Positions 43,427 through 53,218 are shown, counted from the stretch's first letter. The stretch is DNA of 64,000 bases from Streptomyces adustus (GCF_009377175.1 NZ_VJZD01000005.1:32905-96904), one strand, 5' to 3'. Notes: generated by a model from the sequence alone, not told the origin. Made by a program: numbers and translations.

Positions 43427-43684
43427 ATGGCTACCGCGAAGAAGCAGACTCAGGTCCGGCTGGAGGAGGACGTGCTGGAGGCCGGCAAGGCTGCAGCACG
43501 CGCCCGTCAACTGGACTTCAACCGGTACGTGGAGCGGCTCATCATCGAGGACACCACCGGTGCCCGCGCCGCCGGCATGGCGGCCGCGCAGCGGTTCATC
43601 GACGAGCACGGCAGCTTCCTCGACGATCTGGAGCAGCACCTCGACGCTCCGTACGCCGATCGGCATCCAGGCGCCGCCGCGTGA
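43427..43684 (+). CDS. ribbon-helix-helix-like antitoxin
   Basis: The ATG at 43427 (ATAKKQTQVRLEEDVLEAGK) gives 85 residues. The N-terminal 45 residues fit a ribbon-helix-helix DNA-binding fold (a basic beta strand KQTQVRLEED, then two helices), and the C-terminal half is an acidic, probably toxin-neutralising tail. The stop overlaps the next start as GTGA, so the pair is cotranslated, as is usual for antitoxin-first modules. Direct repeats before the start may serve autoregulation. Assignment rests on size, fold pattern and the toxin gene next to it. Confidence 0.7.
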   Translation: MATAKKQTQVRLEEDVLEAGKAAARARQLDFNRYVERLIIEDTTGARAAGMAAAQRFIDEHGSFLDDLEQHLDAPYADRHPGAAA

Positions 43685-44052
43685 TCCTGCACGTCGACGA
43701 ATCCTGGATTCTCGAAGTGGCGGAACGGGCCGGGCGCCGCGATCCGGCCCCCGACGACTACGGTGTGCCCATCGCCGCCGTCGCCCGCCATCGCGGAGAA
43801 CTCCTCGACACCGCCGTCTACGACGGCCCGTACGCCCGTGCCGCCGCCCTGGTGCACACCCTGGGTCGCTGCCGCTGGCTGGAGCGCTCCAACCTCACCG
43901 TCGCCTGCGCTGTTGCCGTCATGTACCTCGAAGCGAGCAACATTCCGGTCGGCCCGACCCGCGAACAGCTCACCGCGCTCGCCCACGAGCTGAACAGTCC
44001 GCGCTGCAGCGCCGACCGGATCGCCGTCCTCCTGCGGACCTGGAAGCCATGA
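43681..44052 (+). CDS. Fic/Doc-like toxin with an altered Fic motif
   Basis: The 123-residue protein has the Doc layout: an N-terminal beta-lead (LHVDESWILEVAERAG), the flap region DDYGVPIAAVARHRGELLD, then a Fic-like helix. Where Fic proteins have H-x-F-x-D/N-GNKRT, this one reads VHTLGRCRWLERSNLTVA: an early His and the later Asn align, but the DG-K-R residues for nucleotide binding are gone. Streptomyces relatives are usually labelled 'fic family toxin component'. Doc phosphorylates EF-Tu, Fic adenylylates proteins; with this motif neither activity is certain. A palindrome spans its stop codon (44049-44066). Confidence 0.7.
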   Translation: MILHVDESWILEVAERAGRRDPAPDDYGVPIAAVARHRGELLDTAVYDGPYARAAALVHTLGRCRWLERSNLTVACAVAVMYLEASNIPVGPTREQLTALAHELNSPRCSADRIAVLLRTWKP

Positions 44053-44176
44053 CCGGGACCGGTCATAGGCGTCGGCAGGGGAGCCTGTCGGTGCGGTGAT
44101 GAGCCATTCAGGGGCGCGTTCGTCCGTGGGCTTGCGAGGAGCCGTCGGTCGGCGTGCGAACGGCAGGTCCGCACGG

Positions 44177-45205
44177 TCAGGGCCTGCCGGGAAGAGGCAC
44201 CTCCTCGTCGGCGCGTACCGGCTTCGGAGGTGTTCCGTCGCCGAACGGGCGGCCGCCCAGCTCCTGTCTGTGATGCGGCATGAGCCATTCGGACAGATCA
44301 GGGCCCAGCGGCACGATGCCGCTCGGGTTGATGCCGACATGGACTTGGTAATAATGGCGCTTTATATGATCAAAATTGACGGTATCACCGAAGCCGGGCG
44401 TCTGGAACAGATCGCGGGTGTAGGCCCACAGTGTCGGTATCTCTGACAGTTTCCGGAGATTGCACTTGAAGTGGCCGTGATAGACGGCGTCGAAGCGTAC
44501 GAGTGTGGTGAACAGCCGGATGTCCGCCTCCGTGATGGTGTCCCCGACCAGATAGCGCTGTCGTTCCAGCCGGGGTGTCAGCAGGTCCAGGCGGCGGAAC
44601 ACTCCCGCGCAGGCGGCCCGGTATTCCTCCTGGCCGATGGCGAAGCCCGCGCGGTAGACCCCGTTGTTGACGTCCTCGTAGACGCCGGCGATGACCTCGT
44701 CGATCTCATCGCGGTGGGCGTGCGGGTAGAGATCGGGTGCGCCCGGCCGGTGCAGCGCTGTCCACTCGGTCGCGAGATCGAGAGTGATCTGCTGGTAGTC
44801 ATTTGTCACAAGCTGCCCGCTGGGCACGTCCACGACTGCCGGCACGCTCACCCCTCCCGAGTAGCCGGGCTCCCGCTTTTCATAGGCTTCGCTCAGGAAA
44901 CGGATTCCGAGGACAGGGTCAAGACCGTCCGGGTCGAGGGTGAACCGCCAGCTCCGGTCGTCCTGGATCGGGTCGGTGACCGCCAAGGACAGAGCGTCCT
45001 CCAGGCCGAGCAGACGTCTGGAGACCAGCGCCCGGCTCGCCCATGGACAGGCACGGCTGACCACCAGCCGGTAACGGTTCGCCTCGACGGGCCAACCGTC
45101 CCGGCCGTCCGCGGTGATCCGATCCGCGAAGTGGCTCTTCGACCGCTTGAACGGCTTCCTGCCGTACTCGCTGTTGCCGCGTGTCCCGCTGTCGCTGCCG
45201 TTCAT
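44177..45205 (-). CDS. glutathionyl-hydroquinone reductase-like enzyme (GST fold)
   Basis: The 342-residue protein matches the Xi-class GST/ECM4-YqjG layout: catalytic Cys in SRACPWASRAL (near residue 53), the substrate-binding YSGGVSVPAVVD and TNDYQQITLDL, and the helical C-terminal domain (EVIAGVYEDVNNGVYRAGFA, then TEADIRLFTTLVRFDAVYHG). Such enzymes reduce glutathionyl- or mycothiol-type conjugates of hydroquinones. Streptomyces lacks glutathione, so mycothiol is the likelier thiol, an inference. It stands between redox genes (WrbA-like, YceI) and fits a quinone-detoxification theme. Confidence 0.93.
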   Translation of the reverse strand: MNGSDSGTRGNSEYGRKPFKRSKSHFADRITADGRDGWPVEANRYRLVVSRACPWASRALVSRRLLGLEDALSLAVTDPIQDDRSWRFTLDPDGLDPVLGIRFLSEAYEKREPGYSGGVSVPAVVDVPSGQLVTNDYQQITLDLATEWTALHRPGAPDLYPHAHRDEIDEVIAGVYEDVNNGVYRAGFAIGQEEYRAACAGVFRRLDLLTPRLERQRYLVGDTITEADIRLFTTLVRFDAVYHGHFKCNLRKLSEIPTLWAYTRDLFQTPGFGDTVNFDHIKRHYYQVHVGINPSGIVPLGPDLSEWLMPHHRQELGGRPFGDGTPPKPVRADEEVPLPGRP

Positions 45206-45390
45206 GGGGCGTGCCCTTCCGCCGTCGCAACGTGTGCCCAGTCTTCTACCGGGATCGCCGGTGAGCTACTCGACGTTCGCGGGGGCGGCATCCTGATCCG
45301 CCGGAGCTGCGGTGGTGCGCGATCACAGCGGCCTGCGTGGGGGCCGGGGCGACTGGCGTGGGAATGGGTCGGGGCGCGATGGAGTTCTAG

Positions 45391-45403
45391 TTGAACATTC
45401 AAT
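45391..45403. promoter_or_regulatory. TTGAAC-type operator candidate before yceI-like gene
   Basis: TTGAACATTCAA (45391-45402) has perfect 5-bp arms (TTGAA/TTCAA) and lies about 50 bases upstream of the yceI-like start. It is the most symmetric member of the motif family in this window. Confidence 0.5.
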
Positions 45404-45454
45404 GAAAGCGGGTCGCTGTGCGGCCCGAGTGACCTTTCTGGGAGCAGACAGATC

Positions 45455-46063
45455 ATGGGCCTCTTCGGACGTAAGACCAGCGCCGCGAACACCGCCACCG
45501 CCACCGTTGCCGCGAACCCGCACACCGCCGCAGTCGGCGGCGCGTACACCATCGACCCGGCGCACTCCACGTTCGGCTTCGTCGCGCGGCATGCCATGGT
45601 CACCAACGTCAAGGGCAAGTTCAACGACTTCACCGGCAGCCTGCACCTGGACGGCCGCAACCCGGCCGCCTCCACCGCGACCATCGACATCACGATGGAC
45701 AGCATCGACACGGGATCCGCCGACCGCGACGGTCACCTCAAGAGCGCCGACTTCTTCAAGACCGACGAATTCCCGGTGATGACCTTCCGCTCCACGAAGG
45801 CCGAAGCGCTGGGCGGGGACGCCTTCAGGATCACCGGCGACCTGACGATCCTCGGCGTGACCAAGCCGCTGAGCATCGACCTGGAGTTCAGCGGCGCCGC
45901 CAAGGACCCGTTCGGCAACGAGCGCGTCGGGTTCGAGGGCAAGGCCGAGATCCTGCGCTCCGAGTGGGGCCTGACCTGGAACGCCGCCCTGGAGACCGGC
46001 GGCGTGCTGGTCTCGGACAAGATCAAGCTGCACTTCGACATCTCGGCGATCAAGAACGTCTGA
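45455..46063 (+). CDS. YceI-family polyisoprenoid-binding-like protein
   Basis: The 202-residue protein starts MGLFGRKTSA, with an Ala/Thr-rich lead, and then the YceI lipocalin-like beta-barrel: YTIDPAHSTFGFVARHAMV, KGKFNDFTGSLHLDG, MDSIDTGSADRDGHLKSADF, TFRSTKAEALGGDAFRITGD, LTILGVTKPLSIDLEF and WGLTWNAALETGGVLVSDKI. The family binds isoprenoid chains such as polyprenyl or quinone tails. No signal peptide is obvious, so it may be cytoplasmic, as many Streptomyces copies are. A TTGAACATTCAA palindrome upstream suggests redox-type control, and a terminator follows. Confidence 0.95.
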   Translation: MGLFGRKTSAANTATATVAANPHTAAVGGAYTIDPAHSTFGFVARHAMVTNVKGKFNDFTGSLHLDGRNPAASTATIDITMDSIDTGSADRDGHLKSADFFKTDEFPVMTFRSTKAEALGGDAFRITGDLTILGVTKPLSIDLEFSGAAKDPFGNERVGFEGKAEILRSEWGLTWNAALETGGVLVSDKIKLHFDISAIKNV

Positions 46064-46111
46064 CACGTGATGCATCGCGGCCGGACCCGCGCTCGCCAGG
46101 TGTCCTCGAAG

Positions 46112-46140
46112 CCCCGCTCCTGCCGACGCCAGGAGCGGGG
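46112..46140 (+). terminator. terminator of the yceI-like gene
   Basis: CCCCGCTCCTG pairs with CAGGAGCGGGG around a 7-base loop. It lies inside the longest frame of the next gene and supports a downstream start for that gene. Confidence 0.7.
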
Positions 46141-46162
46141 GAAGCGGAGGCAGGCCCACCGG

Positions 46163-47347
46163 ATGTCCCCTGATCATCACCTGCTGCCCGTGATACGCAG
46201 GGCCCGCCGCCTCGGCGGCAGGTTCCGCCGCCGGCCACCTCGACACCTGGTGTACGGGATCAAGGCCCTGATGGCGGCGCTGCTCGCCTGGACCCTTGCG
46301 CGCGCGTGGGCTGCCGATGGGCGCCCGTACCTGGCGGTCGCCACGGCCCTGCTCATGGTCAACGCGGACACGGTGTACCGATCAGTGGCCAAGGCGCTGC
46401 AGAATGTCGTCGCGAAGGTCGCCGGTCTGGCCCTGGCCCTCATGACGGTCCAGCTCCTGGGAGCGACAGCGGGTGCCATCGCAGTCATCGTCCTCGGCAC
46501 CGTCCTGGTGGGTCCCCGCCGCACAGCCGACAGCCGCCGACAGGTCGCCTCCACCGCCGTCGTCGGGCTGGCCGCCACGGCGGGCGATCCCATAGGCGGC
46601 CTTGTCTCCCCCCTGCTCCAGACGCTGAGCGGCGCGGTGGTGGGCATCGTCGTCAACGCGCTCGTCCTGCCCCCGCTCCATCTGGACGAGTCCGACTCCG
46701 CCGTACAAGAACTCGCCCACGCCATGGGAAACCTGCTGAGCGACATGGGCACCGGTCTGGCCCGGGAGCAGCTCGGATCCAAGGCCCATGTCTGGCTCCA
46801 CCGGGCGCGCGAACTCGAGAAGCACCTGACGCATGCACAGGAGCAGGTACGGCAGGCTGACGAGAGCCTGCGGTGGAACGCGCGCGGCGTCGCCCGAGCG
46901 CGACGCAGCGATGTGACCTATGGAGAACTGTTCGGCGCCCTGCGCGGAGTGCTCCTCCAGGTACGCGGAATCGCCCGGGCCCTAGCCGACAACGCCCACG
47001 ACCGCCGCGCCGATCACCACCTGGGGCATCAGTTCCTCGATCGCTACGCCGAGACCCTGCAACTGGCCGGTGCGGCGGTCCGGGGACTCGTCGAGCCGTA
47101 CGCGGCAGGGGACCCGTCGGAGACGGACCCTCGGGAACGGCTGCGCAAGGCGATCGAGGGTGCGCTGACGTGGCACGAGACCATGACGGAACTGATCCAC
47201 CAAGGGACTCTCACCAAGCCGGGCGCCTGGCACGTCTACGGCTCGCTCATGACGGACGTGGAAAGGCTGCTGTTCGACCTGGACTACGCGGGCACACGCC
47301 GGACGCATGGTCAGCGCGACGCCGCGACATGGATCTCGGCAACGTAG
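46163..47347 (+). CDS. FUSC/aromatic-acid exporter family membrane protein
   Basis: I use ATG 46163 (GGAGG upstream, spacing slightly long) because a terminator hairpin lies between 46067 and this point. The 394-residue product has five to six N-terminal membrane helices (YGIKALMAALLAWTLARAWA, YLAVATALLMVNADTVYRSV, VAKVAGLALALMTVQLLGAT, AVIVLGTVLVG, VVGLAATAGDP, GAVVGIVVNALVLPPLHLDE), then a long cytoplasmic helical domain rich in charged residues. Family members export aromatic acids or similar compounds, sometimes with an efflux pump partner. No partner gene is adjacent. Topology is the basis for the call; the substrate is unknown. Confidence 0.8.
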   Translation: MSPDHHLLPVIRRARRLGGRFRRRPPRHLVYGIKALMAALLAWTLARAWAADGRPYLAVATALLMVNADTVYRSVAKALQNVVAKVAGLALALMTVQLLGATAGAIAVIVLGTVLVGPRRTADSRRQVASTAVVGLAATAGDPIGGLVSPLLQTLSGAVVGIVVNALVLPPLHLDESDSAVQELAHAMGNLLSDMGTGLAREQLGSKAHVWLHRARELEKHLTHAQEQVRQADESLRWNARGVARARRSDVTYGELFGALRGVLLQVRGIARALADNAHDRRADHHLGHQFLDRYAETLQLAGAAVRGLVEPYAAGDPSETDPRERLRKAIEGALTWHETMTELIHQGTLTKPGAWHVYGSLMTDVERLLFDLDYAGTRRTHGQRDAATWISAT

Positions 47348-47661
47348 CCAGGAGCTCTGCGGTGACGCCATGACGGCCTGCCGAAAGACGACGATCGTTC
47401 CGGCTGCTCCCCGTGTCGCTCCGTATCGGCCTGAGCCAGGACAGAGCCACAACGCACGACCCCGTGCAGGCAGGCGCGCACACGATGCGAAATACGACCG
47501 GCGCATGACACATGAGTCTTTAGCGGTAGGGCCGGCGTTGTGGGTATGAGTCTTGATGAGCGGGTACGGTCCGCCGCGGCCACGTTCCTGTACGCGGCCG
47601 GCGAGTCGCAGACCGGACCCGCCGCTGCTCCGGGGACGAGTCAGGATCAGGTGAGCTGCCG
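47348..47661. other. intergenic region left of a deletion scar
   Basis: About 310 bases with no credible gene. A short frame from about 47546 (SLDERVRSAAATFLYAAGES) looks coding-like but is lost within 50 residues and may be another remnant. Confidence 0.35.
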
Positions 47662-48022
<361 letters not shown>

Positions 48023-48302
48023 TGGCACCTTCCGTGATGACCGCCCGGCACAATCCACTCCCGTGGCGGTGAGGGGTGACACCAGCACGGTGCAAAACCG
48101 TGAAGTCATCGACTCCGGGCGCACAGCTGATCGCACGGAAGGGGCTGGTCGCCCTTACGGGCAGGATTGAAGCACGAAAGACGCCCAGCTTCCGGGACGA
48201 CGGAAATTATCAGGAATTCCAGATATAATCCGGCGAAAATCTGCGGGCTCTTCCGGGCGCCGTCCGGTGCCGGTACATGGTGACTCGCCGGCCAAGGAGG
48301 CG

Positions 48303-51300
48303 ATGATGAACATACAGAGAAAGATCTGCTTTGTTCCCCCGCCCGGAGCTGACGTCTGGCAAACCCTGGCACATATACGCCAAGCCGTCGACGTATATGA
48401 AGGTGCCGCCAAAAAGGCGATCATGGGGATGACGTCGGAACAAACACTGGAAACCTTGCGGCTCGTCCCCTCGCACCATGTCACCACGGCCGCCGCGACC
48501 CCTGGCGGCCTGGAACGCCTCATCGCCAGCCGCACCACGAGCACCGAACCGACAGCTGAGTGGTTGACCTTGCCGGAAGGGGAGGTCAATCCCGAGCTGC
48601 AAGCCGTTGGCTCGCCCGAACGGACAGAAACCGATGCTGTGCAGGGGTACAGGAGGAATTTTTCTTCTCACTCCGGGAAACAACCTCCCGGACAACAGGG
48701 CGCAGAAATCGCTCATCACATCGCCAATCGCGGTGAGTCCGACGGCCCTCTCGAGGGAGTTCCCCTGACCTCCGGGGAAACCGCAGCCACCGAACGGTAC
48801 GACACCATACTGGATGCGATGTCGACGGCCCTCCATGGCAAGCCGGCCAATCAACATGAGGACTATGCGAAGTGGATAGCCGATCTTGAGGGCCTGGAAA
48901 AAATCTGGGACACCAGAGCTGGAGAGTTCGACCCCTATGTTTGGACCGATCAAGCGAAACTTCGGCCCGACGACGGCAACTCAGATCATGAGCTCTTGCT
49001 TTCCTTGATGAGCACATACAGGGAAGTGGAGGCGGAGGGTGGCGCGATAAGTATCGCGAAAATCGCAGCCAGGTATATCATCCAGGATCTGAAGGCCCTG
49101 GACTCGAAATTCACGGTCGGTGATCCAGAAGACAACGACTGGATTGTCCGCAACTGGGATACCGAACTCGACGAACTCGACATGGAATGGGTCGGATTTT
49201 CGAAAGCGGACGGCTCCTTGATCGACGGTCGCAAGACTGTAGCCCAATGGGATGGGTCAAAAATCTATGCGGTGCGAACGAGGATGGCCGAGGGGGGTCT
49301 CATCTCGGTACGTACAGAGCGAGGCACCATGAATGTGAACCGGTGGGTATTCGCTGAAATCCTCAAATGGGACCTGGATAATGCTCTCGATCGCTTGGAC
49401 GTACCGGACGCACCGGAAATACCCATTGTTCTGGCCTTCTCTCACGCAGGTTCCGGAGGACTCGAGCTTCCTCGCACGGTTGCCGCCATCACAGGCCGGA
49501 AGGTGTGGGCAGCCAGTGGCGAAGTCATCGTCACCAAAGATCCCTTCCCTATGCTTGCCCTGATCGACCATCAATCCATCGACAGCACCCGGGGTGAGTG
49601 GATCGAATCCGGCCCCTACGACTTGCTCCAATCGCCGGCGGGCTCGCCTCTTCTGATGGCCACCGGTCATGTGCGTACCGCCGACGGCGACGAAGTAGCC
49701 GATGAGGACATTCACAGCCACACAGTCATCGACGAAATCACAAAGGAACTCGTTGGCCGCATGTCCTATGCGGCCTCAGGCGATCTCGCCAGGGCGCGAG
49801 AAATTGCCTACGCAAGATGGCGGAACATCACCGACTCCGGGCTTCAAGATGCCGACGGCAAGGCAATAGACCCCCCGCAGACCGCGCCCGTCCCCTGGCT
49901 GGGCCAAAAGCCATACTTCTTCTCCGCCCACGGCACACCGGGTTTCGCATACCTAACGCAGCGCGATGGCAGCACCATCCACCAAGTGGACGGCAAGGAA
50001 CTCGGCGGCTACCTGAAGCGCCGCCCCAGCTTCAGCCAGAACACGAAACCCCTGGTACTCCAGGTCTGCTTTGCGGCTGCTGCCCCCATCGAGGGAGGGC
50101 TCGACAATGTGTCCACCGCGCAGCACGTGGCCAACGCGACAGGCCGTAAGGTCTTCGCCCCCACGACGAAGGTCACGGCTTACACCGACAGGTCGATGGT
50201 GCTGACCGATAACAGTCCCGACGGGAAGCCACCGCGGTGGGAGGCGTGTCTGCCCGAACCGGAGGGAGTCGAACTGGACAGTGTGGCTCGCGACGCCGGA
50301 CTCCACAGGGGCACGGGCCGCGCTGATGACACGGTTCGTGCCCAGACTCTGCGCGGAGTCCGAGCCCTGCGCCAGGTCTTCGGCTACAACATCGGTCAGG
50401 TGCCCCGCGATTACGCAGCTCTACTGTGTGGTGCTACGGCCGTCGAAACGATGTGGCGCGGCAACGGCCTTACTGAACCGTTCTCATCACAGAAGCTTGA
50501 AAACATCCTCGACGGATACGTGCGAACCGTCCTGGGTTCCGGCAAAGTCACCAGCGAACTCCGCAAGAGAGCACTGCTGGCCGCCGCCAAGGACCTCAGC
50601 GGGGGCCCCAGAGAACGGCAGCGTCCCCAATCCACGCACAACAGCCAAACCCCCAGGTCCCCGGCTGCCCCGGTTCGTAGGCCGAGCCCGAACACGGTAA
50701 AACCCACCAACCGCATCTGGGCCGAGTTGATCAGACAGGCCGACCAGACACGCTCGGCGCACCACCTCCCCAGCGCCGTACGCAACCAGAACGCGAACTC
50801 ACGCGCCAGCACTCAGGTCCACCCCTCGGCCACACACATCCAGCGCCACAGGGCTGCGCCCTCGCAGGCACACGCAAAAGGCTCTCACGGCGCATCGAAG
50901 GCGCACCTCGACGCCCCACTGGGCCGGCGCAACCCGCAGACCCTCTCCGAGGGAGGGCTGGAACGGCCCGCGCCCGGCAGGGAACTCGAAACCGATGTCG
51001 ACAGGAGCCAGCGCCCCGCAGCAGTGAGAGGGCTCGACAGCGGCAAGCCCGGTGAATCGCCCCGGAATAGCGCGCCGGATGTCACCGAAGCCGTCACACC
51101 GGCTCCAGTACCAAGCGCGCAAGAATTGACAACTGCAGAAGCAGCCGCGTCGGCGGCGGTCGCTAGCAACGGTGAGCCTGCAACACACGGGAGGTCACAG
51201 TCGCTCGGACCGGCCGAAATCGAGAAGATCACTGTCCCAAAAGCTCCCGGAATTGCTTGGGGAGAACCTTGGCGGACTCTGCCGGTGGCGCCGGTCCTGC

Positions 51301-51665
51301 ACGAGATCAAGTTCCGCATACAGGGCCTGCTCGGCGACCAGGCCACCACCCACACCATGGCACAACTGGCCGATCTACTGAAACAAACGCCAGCCGGTAC
51401 CGACGTGGCGCGGGAAGCACACACCGGACTGGTCAATCGGACATTCGGTGAACTCGCACAGTTGGCAGCCCAGCACATCCGCCATCACCTCGATGACCGC
51501 AGCACTTCCCGGAGCGTCCTGGGCATGGCCAACTCCGATTTCGTCCTCACCGCCATACAGGACCTCTACGTCGGGATTACGTTCGCCCAGAAACTCGCCG
51601 ACGAACTCAATCACCGCATTATGCTGGAGATTACAGCCACTTCGCGCCTGACCATCTGTCCTTGA
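48303..51665 (+). CDS. large multidomain protein with caspase-like His/Cys domains (lonely-Cys-like)
   Basis: An AAGGAGG ribosome site fixes the start at 48303 (MMNIQRKICF); 1120 residues. Two related Rossmann-like segments occur: IPIVLAFSHAGSGGLELPRT, followed by ITGRKVWAASGEV (near 375-410), and YFFSAHGTPGFAYL ... LVLQVCFAAAAP ... ATGRKVFAPTTKVT (near 537-625). The second keeps an HG dyad (His ~542) and Cys (~589) spaced as in caspase/CHAT peptidases; the first keeps only the His-like part. Residues 780-990 are low-complexity. The last ~120 residues are a domain shared with the protein at 53219, ending ICP. This resembles actinobacterial 'lonely Cys' proteins, some of them giant. No signal peptide is seen. 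The stop TGA is formed by an IS5 end. Confidence 0.7.
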   Translation: MMNIQRKICFVPPPGADVWQTLAHIRQAVDVYEGAAKKAIMGMTSEQTLETLRLVPSHHVTTAAATPGGLERLIASRTTSTEPTAEWLTLPEGEVNPELQAVGSPERTETDAVQGYRRNFSSHSGKQPPGQQGAEIAHHIANRGESDGPLEGVPLTSGETAATERYDTILDAMSTALHGKPANQHEDYAKWIADLEGLEKIWDTRAGEFDPYVWTDQAKLRPDDGNSDHELLLSLMSTYREVEAEGGAISIAKIAARYIIQDLKALDSKFTVGDPEDNDWIVRNWDTELDELDMEWVGFSKADGSLIDGRKTVAQWDGSKIYAVRTRMAEGGLISVRTERGTMNVNRWVFAEILKWDLDNALDRLDVPDAPEIPIVLAFSHAGSGGLELPRTVAAITGRKVWAASGEVIVTKDPFPMLALIDHQSIDSTRGEWIESGPYDLLQSPAGSPLLMATGHVRTADGDEVADEDIHSHTVIDEITKELVGRMSYAASGDLARAREIAYARWRNITDSGLQDADGKAIDPPQTAPVPWLGQKPYFFSAHGTPGFAYLTQRDGSTIHQVDGKELGGYLKRRPSFSQNTKPLVLQVCFAAAAPIEGGLDNVSTAQHVANATGRKVFAPTTKVTAYTDRSMVLTDNSPDGKPPRWEACLPEPEGVELDSVARDAGLHRGTGRADDTVRAQTLRGVRALRQVFGYNIGQVPRDYAALLCGATAVETMWRGNGLTEPFSSQKLENILDGYVRTVLGSGKVTSELRKRALLAAAKDLSGGPRERQRPQSTHNSQTPRSPAAPVRRPSPNTVKPTNRIWAELIRQADQTRSAHHLPSAVRNQNANSRASTQVHPSATHIQRHRAAPSQAHAKGSHGASKAHLDAPLGRRNPQTLSEGGLERPAPGRELETDVDRSQRPAAVRGLDSGKPGESPRNSAPDVTEAVTPAPVPSAQELTTAEAAASAAVASNGEPATHGRSQSLGPAEIEKITVPKAPGIAWGEPWRTLPVAPVLHEIKFRIQGLLGDQATTHTMAQLADLLKQTPAGTDVAREAHTGLVNRTFGELAQLAAQHIRHHLDDRSTSRSVLGMANSDFVLTAIQDLYVGITFAQKLADELNHRIMLEITATSRLTICP

Positions 51666-52565
51666 GCTATTTCCAACCTGGCTTCGTGTGACGGGAGTTG
51701 GGGTGAGGGGCAGTGCGGAGACGTAGAGAAGCTCCTGGTAGACGGGTGATTGTCGAGATCAACTGTCCAGCCAGGAGCTTCCGCGTGCTTGTCTACCCAT
51801 CGGGGATCGATCTGTCCACCTCGTCCCTGCGATTTCTCGCCCGCCAGCTGAGCACGCGGCATCGAGAGCAGGGCACCCGGTGGCGTCGTCTGTCCGCAGG
51901 GCGCCAGGCGCTGCTGGTCCTGGCGCATCTTCGCTGCGGTGACACCTACGCCCGCCTCGCCGCCGGCTTCGAAGTCGGGATCGCGACGGTGTACCGGTAC
52001 GTGGCCGAGGCCGTCGAAGTCCTCGCCGCGCTGGCTCCCGACCTGCGGACCGCGGCCTGCACCGCCTCCACCAAGGCATTCGTGATCCTGGACGGCACGC
52101 TGCTGCCGATCGACCGAATCGCGGCCGACCGGCCCTTCTACTCTGGGAAACATAAGAAGCACGGCATGAACGTGCAGATCATCACCGATCCCGCCGGGCG
52201 ACTGGTGTGGGCATCGCCTGCACTGCCCGGCGCGGTCCACGACATCAAGGCCGCGCGAACCCACGGCATCATCGACGCCCTGGAGGAAGTCGGCGTGGAG
52301 TGCTGGGCCGACAAGGGTTACCGGGGCGCCGGCGGCACCATACGGCTGCCCCATTGGGGTCGCTGGGAGACGCTTTCCGCAGGTCAGCAGGCTGTCAACC
52401 GCTCGCATGCGAGGATCCGTGCGCTCGTCGAGCAGGCCATGCCCACCCTCGAGACCTGGCGACTCCTGCGCAAACTGCGATGTTCCACGACTCGCATCAC
52501 CAGCCTGGTTCAGGCCGTCCTCACCCTGCATCTGACCTGCTCAAACTGAGGTTGGAAACAGCTCA
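51663..52565. mobile_element. IS5-family insertion sequence, complete
   Basis: Terminal inverted repeats of 17 bases (TGAGCTATTTCCAACCT and the complement of AGGTTGGAAACAGCTCA) agree at 16 of 17 positions. They flank one intact transposase gene; the element is about 903 bases. A 2-base CT on both sides may be the target duplication. Its left TGA supplies the stop codon of the large protein gene. Confidence 0.8.
51785..52549 (+). CDS. IS5-family DDE transposase
   Basis: The GTG at 51785 has AGGAG 7 bases upstream and matches the inverted-repeat-to-start distance; the open frame extends further upstream without conservation. The 254-residue product has an N-terminal helix-turn-helix (LAAGFEVGIATVYRYVAEAV) and a DDE nuclease core: Asp in FVILDGTLLPIDR (near 104), Asp in GAVHDIKAAR (near 154) with ADKGYRGAG, and Glu in RALVEQAMPTLE (near 225). 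It appears functional. Confidence 0.92.
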   Translation: MLVYPSGIDLSTSSLRFLARQLSTRHREQGTRWRRLSAGRQALLVLAHLRCGDTYARLAAGFEVGIATVYRYVAEAVEVLAALAPDLRTAACTASTKAFVILDGTLLPIDRIAADRPFYSGKHKKHGMNVQIITDPAGRLVWASPALPGAVHDIKAARTHGIIDALEEVGVECWADKGYRGAGGTIRLPHWGRWETLSAGQQAVNRSHARIRALVEQAMPTLETWRLLRKLRCSTTRITSLVQAVLTLHLTCSN

Positions 52566-53218
52566 CTGCCCGAAATTGCTTCGGAATTGCTCGATCGGGC
52601 CAACCATTGGCCTATCGATCCAGGACCGCGCGTCCAGCACCGTACTGTGTCGCGATTCGGGCGAGCCATCGTGCAATATCGATGGTGTAGGACGCTATCA
52701 GTGCCACCTTGCAACGAGGCCCTGAGAGTTCGCAGACCTCGGGTGGGCAGGTCTCGAACGGTGAGGATGCAGTGATGATGGCCGAGATTTTCAGTGTCTG
52801 TTTCGAGGTGGAGCCTGATGTCGCACGAGAGATGACGACGTTGCGCTACCCCTTGGATCGACTAGCAGTGCTGGCTCCGCACTTCTCAGCCCTGAGATAG
52901 ACCTGATTGCCTCGATTGACATGAGGCCCCATGGCCAAGTGATTGGCCGGCAGCACACTCACTCAAGTCGACTGGAACGGCAATGTCCGACCAGGTGAGA
53001 AGCGCGTGCTGTGTCCTGATTTGAGCACCGGTCTACATGGGGTCCTGGGCTGGAGCCCGGACCATTATTTGAGTGGCTTTACTCCGGTCGGACTTCTCCG
53101 TCAATCCTGATTTCCGGTCGTGCCGCTATAGTGTGCATGTCGTGATTATCAGTCGTGTCTGTACGCGACCGTAGAAAATGACCTGGCCTATGAAAAAAAT
53201 TGAAAGAGGTGTTCTAGC
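52566..53218. other. intergenic region between IS5 and the second large gene
   Basis: About 650 bases of lower GC with no credible gene. A small hairpin (CCGAA...TTCGG) lies just after the IS end, near 52568-52582, and may have been the terminator of the interrupted large gene. The right part should hold the promoter of the gene at 53219. Confidence 0.4.
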
